Shown piece after piece: positions 13,790 to 61,884 of a stretch of 64,000 bases of DNA. Source of the stretch: Doris montereyensis. Lineage: Eukaryota; Mollusca; Gastropoda; Nudibranchia; Dorididae. The stretch is taken from contig JAXRKP010000876.1 in NCBI GenBank assembly GCA_037039925.1, positions 1 through 64,000 of the forward strand. The letters are read 5' to 3'. The first letter of the stretch is position 1. Every line of letters starts with the position of its first letter. A program made the translations under genes and the position numbers. Under the pieces are notes generated by a model. The model was not told the origin of the DNA. It made no database searches and was given only the letters and a program-made list of their open reading frames with translations.

Positions 13790-14385
13790 ACTAGGCCTAG
13801 CAGTGTGTACAAATAGTTTTGGTTTATCAGTTAAGCCTAGCAGTGTGTACAAATAGTTTTGGTTTATCAGTTAAGCCTAGCAGTGTGTACAAATAGTTTT
13901 GGTTTATCAGTTAAGTCTAGCAGTGTGTACAAATAGTTTTGGTTTATCAGCTACAAAAGTTTATCCTAGCAGTGTGTACAAATAGTTTTGGTTTATCAGT
14001 TAAGTCTAGCAGTGTGTACAAATAGTTTTGGTTTATCAGTTAGGCCTAGCAGTGTGTACAAATAGTTTTGGTTTATCAGCTAAGCCTAGCAGTGTGTACA
14101 AATAGTTTTGGTTTATCAGTTAAGTCTAGCAGTGTGTACAAATAGTTTTGGTTTATCAGTTAAGCCTAGCAGTGTGTACAAATAGTTTTGGTTTATCAGT
14201 TAAGCCTAGCAGTGTGTACAAATAGTTTTGGTTTATCAGTTAAGCCTAGCAGTGTGTACAAATAGTTTTGGTTTATCAGCAGCCTAGCAGTGTGCACAAA
14301 TAGTTTTGGTTTATCAGCTAAGCCTGGCTACAAATAGCAGTGTGTACAAATAGTTTTGGTTTATCAGTTTTATCAGCTAAGCCTA
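13790..14385. repeat. Minisatellite, 40-bp unit
   Basis: About 14 highly similar copies with core gcagtgtgtacaaatagttt and ggtttatcagttaagcc. Confidence 0.95.
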
Positions 14386-14394
14386 GGATTTCGG

Positions 14395-14760
14395 ATCACT
14401 TTGTAAAGAATATTAAATCAGCAGCAAAAACAATAACAACACAGAACAACAACAATATGACATCAACAACAATACTATCAATAATAGCAACAGGAATAAA
14501 AAAATACTACCAACAACTACAACAACAATATCAACAACAATAAAAACAATAACAGCAGCAAGAATAAAATAATACCAACAACTACAACAACAATATCAAC
14601 AACAACACAAACAGTAGCAAGAACGAAATACCCCCCAACTACAACAACACAACAATATCAACAACAATAAAAACAAAAACGGCAGCAAGAATAAAATACT
14701 AGCAGCACCACCACCACCAACAACAACGCAACAGCAACAGCAATAGCACCAACAATGAAA
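14395..14760. repeat. CAA-rich low-complexity region
   Basis: Imperfect caa/aac/ata triplets with a segment (acaacaatatcaacaacaa) repeated three times about 85 bases apart. Confidence 0.85.
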
Positions 14761-15204
14761 TCAATCTTCACATCAAGGGTGTACATGTACCTAGGGTAGA
14801 GAAAATTAAAAAAAAACCCATTGGCTGTGACTTCCACTCACCGTCCCATGAACAGTAACAGCCAATCCGTGTCATTTCAACCACGACATGCAACAACGGA
14901 ACTCGGGGCCCAACGAAAACACATCTAGAAGAAAGTCAAAACATCATCATTCACACGTGTCCCCTGGCCTGGAAACAGCCAGTAACAACGATTTATACCA
15001 TCGCTGCCGAATTAGGCCTGTGGGCTCAAAAGTCAAAGTAAGGTCAGAGAACAGTGGACACATCTTCGGGAGAGACGAGAAAACACACAGCTCACACTCA
15101 CACATCAATGGATGCGTACTTTGGCGTGGGGGAGGGGCGGGGGGGGGGGCGTAACACAGAGGAAGAACACCGGCACCATTGCCAACGGCACTACAAAAGA
15201 GTTT
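14761..15204. other. No gene recognised
   Basis: Mixed-composition sequence. An 88-residue open frame at 14888-15154 runs into a G run and shows no recognisable motif; not called. Confidence 0.5.
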
Positions 15205-16305
15205 TCAGCCACAAGTTACAAAAGAAGTTTTCCCCACTAGACGTAGACACATATGGCCCAATTCACAAAGAAGTTTTCCCCACTAGACGTAGACACATAT
15301 GGCCCAATTCACAAAGAAGTTTTCCCCACTAGACGTAGACATATGGTCCAATTCACAAAGAAGTTTTCCCCACTAGACACAGACACATAGGGCCCAATTC
15401 ACAAAGACGTTTCCCCCACTAGACACAGACACATAGGGCCCAATTCACAAAGAAGTTTTCCCCACTAGTCACAGACACATAGGGCCCAATTCACAAAGAA
15501 GTTTTCCCCACTAGTCACAGACACATAGGGCCCAATTCACAAAGAAGTTTTCCCCACTAGTCACAGACACATATGGCCCAATTCACAAAGAAGTTTTCCC
15601 CACTAGTCACAGACATGGCCCAATTCACAAAGGTTTTCCCACTAGCAGACACATATGGCCCAATTCACAAAGAAGTTTTCCCCACTAGTCACAGACACAT
15701 ATGGTCCAATTAGACACATAGGGCCCAATTCACAAAGAAGTTTTCCCCACTAGTCACAGACACATAGGGCCCAATTCACAAAGAAGTTTTCCCCACTAGT
15801 CACAGACACATAGGGCCCAATTCACAAAGAAGTTTTCCCCACTAGTCACAGACACATAGGGCCCAATTCACAAAGAAGTTTTCCCCACTAGACATAGACA
15901 CATAGGGCCCAATTCACAAAGAAGTTTTCCCCACTAGACACAGACACATAGGGCCCAATTCACAAAGACGTTTCCCCCACTAGACACAGACACATGGGGC
16001 CCAATTCACAAAGAAGTTTTCCCCACTAGACACAGTCACATAGGGCCCAATTCACAAAGAAGTTTTCCCCACTAGCCATAGATACATAGGGCCCAATTCA
16101 CAAAGAAGTTTTCCCCACTAGCCATAGATACATAGGGCCCAATTCACAAAGAAGTTTTCCCCACTAGACACAGACACATAGGGCCCAATTCACAAAGAAA
16201 TTTTCCCCACTAGCCATAGATACATAGAGCCCAATTCACAAAGAAGTTTCCCCACTAGCCATAGACACACACGGCCCAATTCACAAAGAAGTTTTCCCCA
16301 CTTTC
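15205..16305. repeat. Minisatellite, 46-bp unit
   Basis: About 23 copies with core acaaagaagttttccccact and gacacatagggcccaattc. Shares the ccccactagaca/gggccc part with the 28-bp array at 13.2-13.8 kb. Confidence 0.95.
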
Positions 16306-16429
16306 AACTCATTTGGCCTTAGACCTAGGATTGTGTCAGGTGTACTGACGCTAGCTAGACTAGGGGGATTTTTAAACCTTACTTCTTAAAACATTCAAAA
16401 ACAAAGAAATGATGATGATGTTGATAATG

Positions 16430-16525
16430 ACGAGACTAAATCTAGTTATGTTGCTAGGATTCGAATACAGAACCTCATGATCCCAAGAACGGCAGCTTAA
16501 CAACTCGGCTGCTGACGCCACTAGA
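16430..16525 (-). mobile_element. SINE family A, tRNA-like head only
   Basis: Minus strand reads a tRNA-like promoter with B-box-like ttcgaatcct; it resembles the head of the family A SINEs at 51.1 and 55.2 kb. The body is missing. Confidence 0.65.
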
Positions 16526-16844
16526 TTTGTCAAATGAAGAGGCAATATATGAAAAAGCTTCAGTTATGGATATTGTCAGCTCAGACATATTTTATTGTCC
16601 TGACAACGTATTATTGGACGACTTCGGGGTTGTATTTACTCTCAGATTCAGTAGTTAATTTTCCTGTCTCACACATTAAATTGAAACTGAGACTGAATGA
16701 CGGTTGTCACAAATTTCAGACTTGCAATAACCTCTTTCAAGCTTTTTCTAAAACAAAATAATAGGACCCAAGTTTATATATGTGATTGCTGATACGTCAA
16801 TCACTGTCTGACAGCAATTTTTGCAGGAAAGACACAGGAAAAAA

Positions 16845-17215
<371 letters not shown>

Positions 17216-18780
17216 GAGACAGAGACAGAGACATAGAGAGACACAGAGAGATCTAGATACACTAGAAGAAACCCCCCTCCCCCCCAATAAATTACAAGCA
17301 CGTACTACTCCAGCTGTTTAACTCGAACATGTTCAAAATGGCGATTTAGGTGACTGAAAATTGTTTTCCAAAGACAGGCAGACAATGAATTTTTCAATAA
17401 TTACATGAACATGTCATTTTTTCGAATGAAAACGATCTTGGGATCATTTAAAACCTACATGCAAAACATGGCTACTCTGGTAACAGAGCCTTTGGCAAAC
17501 AAACAAACCGACCAACTCAGAATTATATATATAATATAGATATAGATTATATCAAGCAAAAAAAGCTGACACAAATAATGCCCCTTTGGTTAACAAGCTG
17601 CTGGGTACGCTCTGGTGTATACAAAGATCAAAAAAATCTAAAACATAGGCCTACTACTATAAACAAGGATGAAAACAAAGGATCAAAAAAATACTACTAT
17701 AAAACATAGGCCTACTACTATAAACAAGATCAAAAAAAAAAATCTAAAACATAGGAAGTATAAACAAGGATGAAGTCGGTGCGGTGACACTGTCTAAATA
17801 CCTAAGTCTGCCTGACATAATTTTTCAAGAGAAGCAAAAAAACGTCATACACAGTTGAACTCTTTTGCTTCTTGGAAGAAAAACTGAAATCTTTGTTTAG
17901 ATCGTGCGTGTATGATAAGCTTTTCTATTGGTTCAAAGCCTCCGATATTTGAAAGGGTCAGTTCAATAATGTGCCTATGTCTATTTTCTTTGCGAAAAAC
18001 GAGACAGAGAGATAATCCTAGGGAACATAAGGAAATCATGCTTCCTGAAAGTGAAAAGTGTGAAAATGATACGATGAGGCCAAAGTCCAAGGTTTTTTTG
18101 GCAGTTTTCTCTAAATGATGTAATTGTGACTTAGGCTCACGATTGAAATGACCCCTTCGTTTATAAGGACGTCGGGTCATTTTAAGGAGAAATCTCATAT
18201 CCCATACATCGAAGACTTATGCGTTTAGACAGTTTCACTGATGATATCGTACACCGGGGCAAATATCAAGTAAGGTTATGACATCAAGGGTAGGCATGAG
18301 TGGTACTATATCAAACCTGATGAAGGAAATGAAAATCAAAGACATGGCAACAATGCATTTTCATTCATTAAACTGGCAGAATATAAATCTTCAAATAAAA
18401 GCAAAACCTGGGGTAACACTAGAACCTACGTGCCAAATATGGTTACTCTAAGTCTAAGTGGCCTGGCAACAGTGCCTTTGATGCACACACAAATACGACA
18501 AACTCAGAATTATATATACACACATATAATATATTTATATTTATATACATATGTTTACATCAATAACAATAATATTCGCAATCTATCTCAGTGCGTTTTT
18601 TGTAAGTGAATGTTTATCTGCAAGTTGGAAAAATGTGATCACATATATTATGACTATTTGTCGTTTATGTTAACATGACAATGAAATCAATAGCTCAACA
18701 AAACAGTTAACTGTAACTGTAACTAGGGGTTTCTCTTTTTCCTTCCTACTTTTGATAAACTTTGCAGTCATTTCTAGACC
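17216..18780. repeat. Non-coding spacer with a pair of direct repeats
   Basis: The segment near 17450-17540 (aacctacatgcaaaacatgg to caactcagaattatatat) recurs diverged near 18420-18535. A short local repeat with acataggcctactactat lies at 17620-17760. No gene recognised. Confidence 0.6.
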
Positions 18781-19080
18781 TCGGTAAATCAACTCAGACG
18801 GTGTGGGCATGTAAACAGAATCAATGAGAAAAGAATAGCTAGATCAACATACAACAAAGCTAAAACCCAAGGTAAAAGATCAAACGGCAGACCTCTGAGA
18901 AAGTGGGACAAAGATATAAAAGTAAAGAGGCACTAAAGCAGACAAATTTAAACTTCACAGATGAAAACAAAAAAATGTCAGGACAGGGCAGTCTGGAGAA
19001 AGATCATTTCAGGCATCTAAACCCATACACCGAAAGGCAGAATGGGAAATGATAAAGAAAGAAAGAAAGAAACTATGAAT
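18781..19080 (+). mobile_element. Non-LTR retrotransposon 3' end
   Basis: Plus-strand frames read RWCGHVNRINEKRIARSTYN and GKRSNGRPLRKWDKDIK, then AVWRKIISGI and ending in a (GAAA)n tail at about 19058-19075. The GHV-R-I and GRPxRKWxxDI motifs followed by a simple tail are typical of the end of RTE/CR1-type ORFs. The same tail phrase (ggcagaatgggaa) occurs at 39.09 kb and 10.93 kb. Confidence 0.8.
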
Positions 19081-19354
19081 TTGTTACACAGTTAATATCT
19101 TTGTAAAATCCTAGAATAGTTTTCGCATAAACACTCATGACTTTAGACTATCAACAAATGAAAGTAAACAAACGGAATGAACAGCACAAGGCTCTCACTC
19201 ATCATTCACATACGCAAACATTTATCCCACAATGCACTTGAAACATTTTGATTGACCTCGTGGTGGTTGATTTTTGTTTTGTTTTTTTGTTCAGTTTGAA
19301 TTCAGGAGGCCCTGTGTCCTTGAAACATTTTGATTGACTCCATGGCAGGCGTAG

Positions 19355-19825
19355 GAGGCACTGTGGCGCAATTGACAGCGTAGAGAGTTTGAATTTGTAA
19401 TCACAGCAACACTGGTTCAAAAACCCTGGCCAGCACGGTAGCACAGTTGGTAGCATTGTGAATTTGTAATCACAGCGACACTGGTTCAAAAACCCTGGTT
19501 AGCACGGTGGCACAGTTGGTAGCATTGTGAATTCGTAATAACGAAACTGGTTAAAAAAAACCCTGGCAAACCAATTTTTTTTTTCACAATGTCATACTCT
19601 TAGGAAAGGTGCTTCACTTTGTTTGCCTCATTTAACTCAAGTGTGAATGAGCACCCATTCAGCTAAAGGCAGAGAAGGATCTTATCATCAGAGCGCTAGT
19701 ATGAAATGCCTGACGGGCAGCTGTACCGTATGCTCCCCATGGAAGTTGAGAAGAACTTTGAATGAAATGGCCTGCTGGGGGAATGAATGATAAAAAGTCG
19801 GTGAGCCTGCCTTTGTGTAGGGAAC
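19355..19825 (+). mobile_element. SINE family B with three tandem tRNA-like heads
   Basis: The head phrase cacagcgacactggttcaaa with preceding gttggtagcattgtgaat occurs three times at about 19370, 19440 and 19505. A single body (catactcttaggaaaggtgc to tttgaatgaaatggcctgc) follows. Bodies of the same family occur at 23.67 (plus), 40.3 (minus) and 46.9 kb (minus), with a tail only at 30.17 kb. Confidence 0.75.
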
Positions 19826-20890
19826 GTCATCATCATTCATGACGGATCCTGGCAGGACGTCACTTCCTGAATCTTCACACAAAAGTCGCCACGGTTTGCA
19901 CTTAATGTTGCAGCCAACCTTCCAGCCTCTGTGACTGTCATGTCCAGCCAATCTGTTATATCTTGTTTCCATCTGCGCGTTGGTCTCCCTCTCCCTCTCT
20001 CTTTCCCTCTATTCTTGTTTCTAATATTCCTTTTTCCATTATTTCATGTCTCTTTATGTTATGCCCAATATAGTTGAGATTCCGTGTCTCTTTGTTGTTG
20101 AGAAGCCATGTTGGACCTGTATTCTTTCAATGACTTTTTCATTTTTTACTTTTCGATCCATGATATCCTCAATAGTTTTCGGCAACATCTCATTTCAAAG
20201 CCCGTTATTCTCCTAATATCCTCTCGGTATATTTCGGGCAACACCTCATTTCAAAGCCCGTTATTCTCATAATATCCTCTCGGTTTGTTTTCGGGCAACA
20301 TCTCATTTCAAAGCCCGTTATTCTCCTAATATCCTCTCGGTATATTTCGGGCTACACCTCATTTCAAAGCCCGTTATTATCCTAATATCCTCTCGGTATA
20401 TTTCGGCAACATCTCATTTCAAAGCTCGTTATTATCCTAATATCCTCTCGGTATGTTTCGGCAACACCTCATTTCAAAGCCCGTTATTCTCATAATATCC
20501 TCTCGGTTTGTTTCAGCAACACCTCATTTCAAAGCCTATTATTCTCATAATATCCTCTCGGTATATTTGGCAACATCTCATTTCAAAGCCTGTTATTCTC
20601 ATAATATCCTCTCGGTACATTTCGGCAACATCTCATTTCAAAGCCCGTTATTCTCATAATATCCTCTCGGTATATTTCGGCAACACCTCATTTCAAAGCC
20701 CGTTATTCTCATAACATCCTCTCGGTCCAGTGTCCATGTTTTGCTGTAGGGAAGCCAATGTTTCTTGAGATTCTCAATTTTGTCTCTGTACAGGGATACA
20801 CTGGTACAAACCAACAATCTATTTTCAGATTCTGTAGAAGAATTTCTGCCTAGTTCATATTCTGTAGAAGACCTTCTGCCCATTTTCATA
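19826..20890 (-). mobile_element. Non-LTR retrotransposon C-terminal region with internal array
   Basis: Minus-strand reading gives KTWTLDRED, MRITGFEMRCC (from 20.73 kb down), then below the array RKLLRISWI and further on GKRERGRPTRRWKQDI and DWLDMTVTEAGRLA. FEMRCYRRLLRISW followed by RGRPxxRWxxDI is the standard ending of RTE/CR1-like polymerase ORFs. The element is split by 55-bp tandem copies (20183-20735) of its own FEMRCC segment. Frameshifts are present; not functional. Confidence 0.78.
20183..20735. repeat. Minisatellite, 55-bp unit, derived from the retrotransposon
   Basis: Ten to eleven copies with core catttcaaagcccgttattc and taatatcctctcggtat. On the minus strand each unit encodes MRITGFEMRCC, the motif of the host retroelement. 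Spacing is 54-57 bases, so it is not frame-preserving. Confidence 0.93.
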
Positions 20891-21525
20891 ATCTATACAA
20901 AAATGTATGCCCATTTTCATATTCTCTAGAAGAAATTCTGCCCATTTCCATATTCATTTCCATATTCTATAGAAGAAATTCTTCTTATTTTCATATTCTA
21001 TAGAAGAAACTCTGCACATTTTCATATTCTTAGTAGAATTTCTGCCCATTTTCATCTTTTATAGAAGAATTTCTGTCCATTTTCATATTCTATAGAAAAA
21101 TTTCTGTCCATTTTCATATTCTATAGAAATATTTCTGTCCATTTTCATATTCTAGAAAAATTTGTCCATTTTCATACTATACAAGAATTTCTGCTCAATT
21201 TCATCTTCTATAGAAAAATTTCAACCCATTTTCATATTCTATAGAAAAATTTCAGCCCATTTTCATATTCTATAGAAAAATTCCAGCCCATTTTCATATT
21301 CATTAGAAGAATTTCTGCCCATTTTCATATTCTATAGAAAAATTCCAGCCCATTTTCATATTCATTAGAAGAATTTCTGCCCATTTTCATATTCTATACA
21401 AAAATTTGTCCGTTTTCATACTCTATACAAGAATTTCTGCTTAATTTCATCTTCTATAGAAAAATTTCAGCCCATTTTCATATTCATTAGAAGAATTTCT
21501 GCCCATTTTCATATTCTCAGCAGAC
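20840..21525. repeat. Minisatellite, about 31-bp unit
   Basis: About 21 imperfect copies with core cccattttcatattctatag and aagaatttctg. Confidence 0.93.
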
Positions 21526-21584
21526 TGGTGGAAACTTTGTCTACAAAGAGTAGGCTATTAGAGGGGTTTTTTTCTTTGGAGTTT

Positions 21585-21784
21585 ACCCTACCCACCAAGT
21601 GCGGTGATCTTAGGGTGAATTATGAGGAAACAGCAGGACGAAAAGAAAGACGTGTGAGAGGATGAAAGAAAAAATAGTACCTACCGCTAGCATACGCTGA
21701 CCGCCCACCTGTCACTCAGGTGTTGACTTTCCTCTGCATGGAGGGGCAATAAAATTACAACATACAGACTGTACGCCATGGAAG

Positions 21785-21835
<51 letters not shown>

Positions 21836-22360
21836 GCTTTGATAAATCTGTTTTGAATGTCAACTCGTCTGCCATATGCAGTAATCTCAGGGTGAATAAA
21901 GAGGAAACAGTGAGATGAAAAATAAGTGAAGGAAGGAAAGGAAAGAAGTAGGACCGACCAGCAATGTCTTCAAACTGCAAATGGAATTGAGAGGAAATCG
22001 CAATATAAGATAACCAAGGAAAAAAGTAGGACCTACCAGCAGTGCCCGCAAACCGCCCGCGGGATTAAGAAGAAACCACAAGATGGCAGCCATGTCACAG
22101 AGTGAAAGGAAAGGAAAGAAGTAGGACCTACCAGCAGTCCATGTCATCTACCCCACGATAATTTGTAAGTGAAAAAGGCTTCAGTTCAGGCATTAAATAA
22201 TGAGTAAATTAATTTGATTGGATTTATCATCTCCACCAAGTGCGGTGATCTCCAGGTGGATTTCAGAGAAAACAGCAAGATGAAAGACACGTATGAAGGA
22301 ATGAAAGGAAAGAAGTAGAACTTACCAGTACCTCCTGCCAACCGCCCACGAATTATTAGC
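21585..22360 (+). mobile_element. Dispersed repeat family D, four clustered copies
   Basis: Copies at about 21585-21690, 21875-21975, 22020-22145 and 22215-22350. Each has gtgatctcagggtgaatt-like, gaggaaacagcaagatgaaa-like, then aagtaggacctaccagcag and an accgcccac ending. Other copies or parts lie at 25.47, 26.27, 26.42, 26.61, 36.16, 55.57 and 56.93 kb. No tRNA head seen; class unknown. A (ATTG)n run sits at 21788-21836. Confidence 0.75.
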
Positions 22361-22419
22361 AGAAGCAGGGTGACTTTTCTCACAAAGGGCCTAGCAAAAG
22401 TTAAAGATCAAACTTTTGA

Positions 22420-22745
22420 AAAAGGGTGACTTGGCAATCCAGAGGCAAGGTGTCGGCCTCTCAGCCAAGAGGTAGTGGGTTTGAGCCCCGCCGGTGGTTG
22501 AAAATATTTCTCGAGTTCGTTCGAACGAAATCTACTCCCCTGGTCCAGGTAGGTGGATCGAGACCTAGTCCCGTCGGATAGGACGATAAAAGGAGGTCCC
22601 ATGAACACATCACAACACTCTGTCCGCGTTAAAGATCCCTCGGCTCTTGACTGGCAGTCCGGGCAAAAATAAAAACACCTGTCAAAAGCCCCGAGATCAC
22701 CTTCGTTGTGGGCGCGGGTAACTCGGATATAATATATATTTGAAA
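22420..22745 (+). mobile_element. SINE family C, near full length
   Basis: Starts with a tRNA-like head (gcctctcagccaagaggtag, B-box-like gggtttgagcccc) and ends at cgagatcaccttcgttgtgg plus a gcgggtaac phrase. Related copies: 30.72 kb (3' half, plus), 40.48 kb (head, minus), 44.97-45.26 kb (minus) and 52.17-52.42 kb (minus). Confidence 0.8.
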
Positions 22746-23029
22746 AAGGCCCGATAGCAAGGAGTTAACACAAACAATCTATCCACTGTCAACATGTAAT
22801 AACAAAAAATTGCAATAATAAACAATATGATAAAAACATAAAAACACACGCTATGGCAATAATTCTCTAAAATTACGGAAATATTCACACGGGACTCATA
22901 ACAACTGTGGCGTGGTGTGTGTGAGACAGGAGAGAGAGGGAAAAAAAAACCCTGTGGTGGACACACCCTCCAGGCGAATGACGTGCTTCAATAAACCAAC
23001 ACATTCGGCACACAACGGGCACTAGGAGA

Positions 23030-23240
23030 GATGATGATGATGATGATAATGATGATGATGATAATGATGATGATGATAATGATGATGATGATGATGATGA
23101 TGATAATGATGATGATGATGATGATAATGATGATGATGATGATGATGATGATAATGATGATGATAATGATGATGACGATAATGATGATGATGATAATGAT
23201 GATGATGACGATGATGATGATGATGATGATGATGATGACG
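23030..23240. repeat. (ATG)n microsatellite
   Basis: gatgat triplets interrupted by ataatg and acg. Met, Ile or Ser open frames in three readings are artefacts. Confidence 0.97.
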
Positions 23241-23524
23241 TAGGTAAAGTGAGTCCCATACTTAGAAGTTGATCGTGTGGTAATCAGGAGGCAGAGTTTG
23301 CCATTGCTTTCCACAAGACCTTTGCCTTTCCCAAGTCTGACCAGATCTAGCTATTTACGTACTCAGAGTCAGAGTTGAGCCTAGAACAATCAGAAGTAGA
23401 GTTCCCTGATTTTTCTATAGCTGTTCTGGTACGGGGCGCAATGTTATAAATGTGATAGTTTGCCATTGCTTTCCACACCTCCTTTACTTTCTGCGAGTCT
23501 GAATAATAGGCCTAGCTAGAGCTA

Positions 23525-23640
23525 CCCCGTTCCGCTGCTGAATGGCCAGAAAAATTTGCCAGGACTGGGAATTTGAACTCAGGCCTCCTGAGGTGGTAGT
23601 CAGACACTCTACTGACTGAGCTACCAGCGCCTCAAGAATG
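23525..23640 (-). mobile_element. tRNA-like head (Lys-type SINE or tRNA pseudogene)
   Basis: Minus strand reads GGTAGCTCAGTCAGTAGAGT then GAGTTCAAATTCC, good A- and B-box forms of a lysine-type tRNA head. The acceptor stem is not convincing, so it is a SINE head rather than a tRNA gene. A short phrase (ttgccattgctttccaca) repeats at 23.30 and 23.46 kb beside it. Confidence 0.65.
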
Positions 23641-23669
23641 ACGGAGAGAATGAAAAAATGAATATTTTG

Positions 23670-23970
23670 GCGTAGGGAGGCGTTGTAGTGAAACCGTAGT
23701 GTTGTGAGCTTGTAATCACGAAGATACTGGTTCAAACCCCATGGCTGGCACAGGTGGGTTTTCTCTCTCACAACGTTGTACTCTTAGAAAAGGTACTTCA
23801 CTCTATTTTCCTCCCTTGACTCAGGTATGAATGAGTACCCAGCTATAGGTAGAGACAGATCTTGTCAGAGTTTTAGTACGAACCACCTAACAGCCTGCTG
23901 TTCATGTACTATATGCTCCCCCAGGGAGTTGAGAAGGACTTTGAATGAAATGGCCTGAAGAAATCCATCT
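23670..23970 (+). mobile_element. SINE family B
   Basis: tRNA-like head with gatactggttcaaacccc, then the family body through gttgtactcttagaaaaggt and tttgaatgaaatggcctg. Clear relative of 19.36 kb. Confidence 0.8.
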
Positions 23971-24160
23971 TTATCTTTTATCTGATTATAATCCTTTTAC
24001 AACAACAACAACAGAAAATACAAAGAGAAAACTAAAAGCATAGTGAAGTATACTGAAGAATGAGATCAACGTCAACACATTTTAAAAATATAACATTTTA
24101 AGCATCTGACAGAGTACACCAGAAAGCGAGAGACTAGAAAAATCTTTCCCTCTCTTTCGT

Positions 24161-24580
<420 letters not shown>

Positions 24581-24790
24581 GTATGGTTTTCCAAATCTGC
24601 GTTAATTTAAGGTGAGGTGGGGGGAACGTTGAAAGACATGCTTTGGTTTGCTGCCACAGGTAAGAAAGGGAGGGGGTGGGGGGGGAGAGAAGGAAGAAGA
24701 GGGAAACACCAGCCTAAGGCAAGCAACACAATTATGTGACTGGGGGTGAGGGGGGGCCTGGGGGTGGATTTTACGGCCGTACATCAATCA

Positions 24791-60363
<35,573 letters not shown>

Positions 60364-61364
60364 GCTCAAAGGTAAAGTCTTCTACAGCAAATATCTGCAA
60401 CACCAAATTCATCTTCCAGATTGTCACCGAAGTTTCCACTTCCAAATTGATTTAATTTAGGTGCCACCAAGTCACAAAATCTGGAGTGGAAAGTTGTAAA
60501 TAATGATCATGATGTAATTGAATTAATAGTTCTCTGTCTCTCTCTCTCTCTCTCATGTCTCTCCCCCCCCCCTTTCTTTCCCCCCCCCTCTCTCTCTCTC
60601 TCTCTCTCTGCTAGGCCCTACTACTACTACTAGTCTGCTAGTACTGAGTACTAGATCTATGCCTAAAACTCATACAAACACACCGCACAAGAGATCTAGA
60701 TCTAGACCTAGAGTCTTAATCTTTCTTTTTAATCATGTCCTCATTCTAAGGAGTCGACATTGCATCCAATAATTCATCCATAAATTGGCAAAGACATACC
60801 ACAGGCAAGACTGCGGTGTTTAATTGAATTCATTTGAGTGTTGAGCATTTTCTGTTTCTTTAGCCCTAGAAGAATAGAGAAAGTAGACTCAAATGTCAAA
60901 CATCAAAATTTGACTCGTAAAGGAAGAAAGTTCCACTTCCTCAAAAAGTTTTCCTTTTAAATTTTAGTTTTTAGTTTTGTGCAGTATATAGTAACCGCTA
61001 ACAATACATCTGTGATGTATCCTTGATGCTTATCTAATCTTGCTAGAGAATCTACATCAAACTAGAAATCGCTAAAAAAAAAACTTCAAAAAAGAGTTTA
61101 TTCACCTTGTTACATTAAATATGATCCGTATTAATGATGAAAGTGTGTTGATGGGAATAAAAACAAGTTTGTTTTTGTCTTTTTTTTTTCTTTTTAACTT
61201 TTTTTGCAGTACATTCTTTTGATAACGGGAAGTAAACAATAAAACATTTCATTGCAACACCGGCACGAACACTCGACTTAGGTCGAGGTTGCATAGAATG
61301 CGTGTGTAAAATTATAAGTTATAATCGTGTTCAAGAAAACTATTATCATCAAGATCTTTAAAAC
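60364..61364. promoter_or_regulatory. Probable bidirectional promoter between TNNI3K and EEFSEC
   Basis: The two start codons face away from each other with 1001 bases between them. The interval must hold both 5' UTRs and promoters unless unseen 5' exons lie further out. It contains a CT/C-rich tract (about 60535-60610) and several AT-rich stretches. No TATA box or initiator can be assigned by eye. Confidence 0.5.
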
Positions 61365-61647
61365 ATGGCTTCCGATAATGTCTTAAATTTCAATGTAGGC
61401 GTTCTTGGACATGTTGATAGTGGGAAAACTAGTCTTTCGAAAGCGTTAAGCACTGTCGCCAGCACTGCCAGTTTCGATAAGAACCCTCAAAGCAAAGAAA
61501 GAGGAATAACTCTCGATTTGGGATTTTCCTCGTTCACTGTAGAAGTCCCACATGATAGACAGGATGATTTTAGACAGTTTTCGAAGATTCAGTACACTTT
61601 GGTGGATTGCCCTGGACACGCAAGTCTCATCCGTACAATCATTGGAG
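61365..61647 (+). CDS. EEFSEC: Selenocysteine-specific elongation factor EEFSEC, first coding exon
   Basis: ATG at 61365 in a good context (aaaacATGG). 94 codons plus one base before a GTGAG donor at 61648. The protein start FNVGVLGHVDSGKTSLSKAL carries the G1 loop (residues 15-22), RGITLDLGFSSF the G2 switch (46-49) and LVDCPGHASLIRTIIGG the G3 motif (DCPGH 81-85). These are diagnostic of the SelB/EEFSEC GTPase, which delivers Sec-tRNA to UGA codons through SBP2 and SECIS. No indels here, unlike the neighbouring gene. Continued reading past the donor hits a stop after 23 codons and is intronic. Later exons are outside the window. Confidence 0.95.
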
Positions 61648-61884
61648 GTGAGATCATTTGGACAGTCCTAATGTCATATTTCAAATATTTGATTATTTGG
61701 TGTTTGCATTTGAAGTAATTTGGGAAGGGCTTCCATAGTCGGGATGCCACCCAAAGGATATAATAAAGAGTGTTTATTTTGAAGGGGTGACCGGGTGAGA
61801 TAAAAGTTTGGGCGATATCGGAGTTAAGGGTCCTAAATTATTTTTATCGGAGTTTGATCCTACATTTTAATTTGTCGGAGTTTG
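61648..61884 (+). other. Start of EEFSEC intron 1
   Basis: Begins with a GTGAGATC donor. Contains a short repeated phrase atcggagtt(t/a) between 61816 and 61885. Nothing coding. Confidence 0.6.

Noticed and set aside
14888..15154. 88-residue open frame as a small gene
   Set aside because: No recognisable motif and it ends in a G homopolymer; chance frame.
23525..23640. Functional tRNA-Lys gene on the minus strand
   Set aside because: Only the head resembles tRNA; stems are not complementary enough and no anticodon loop could be placed with confidence.
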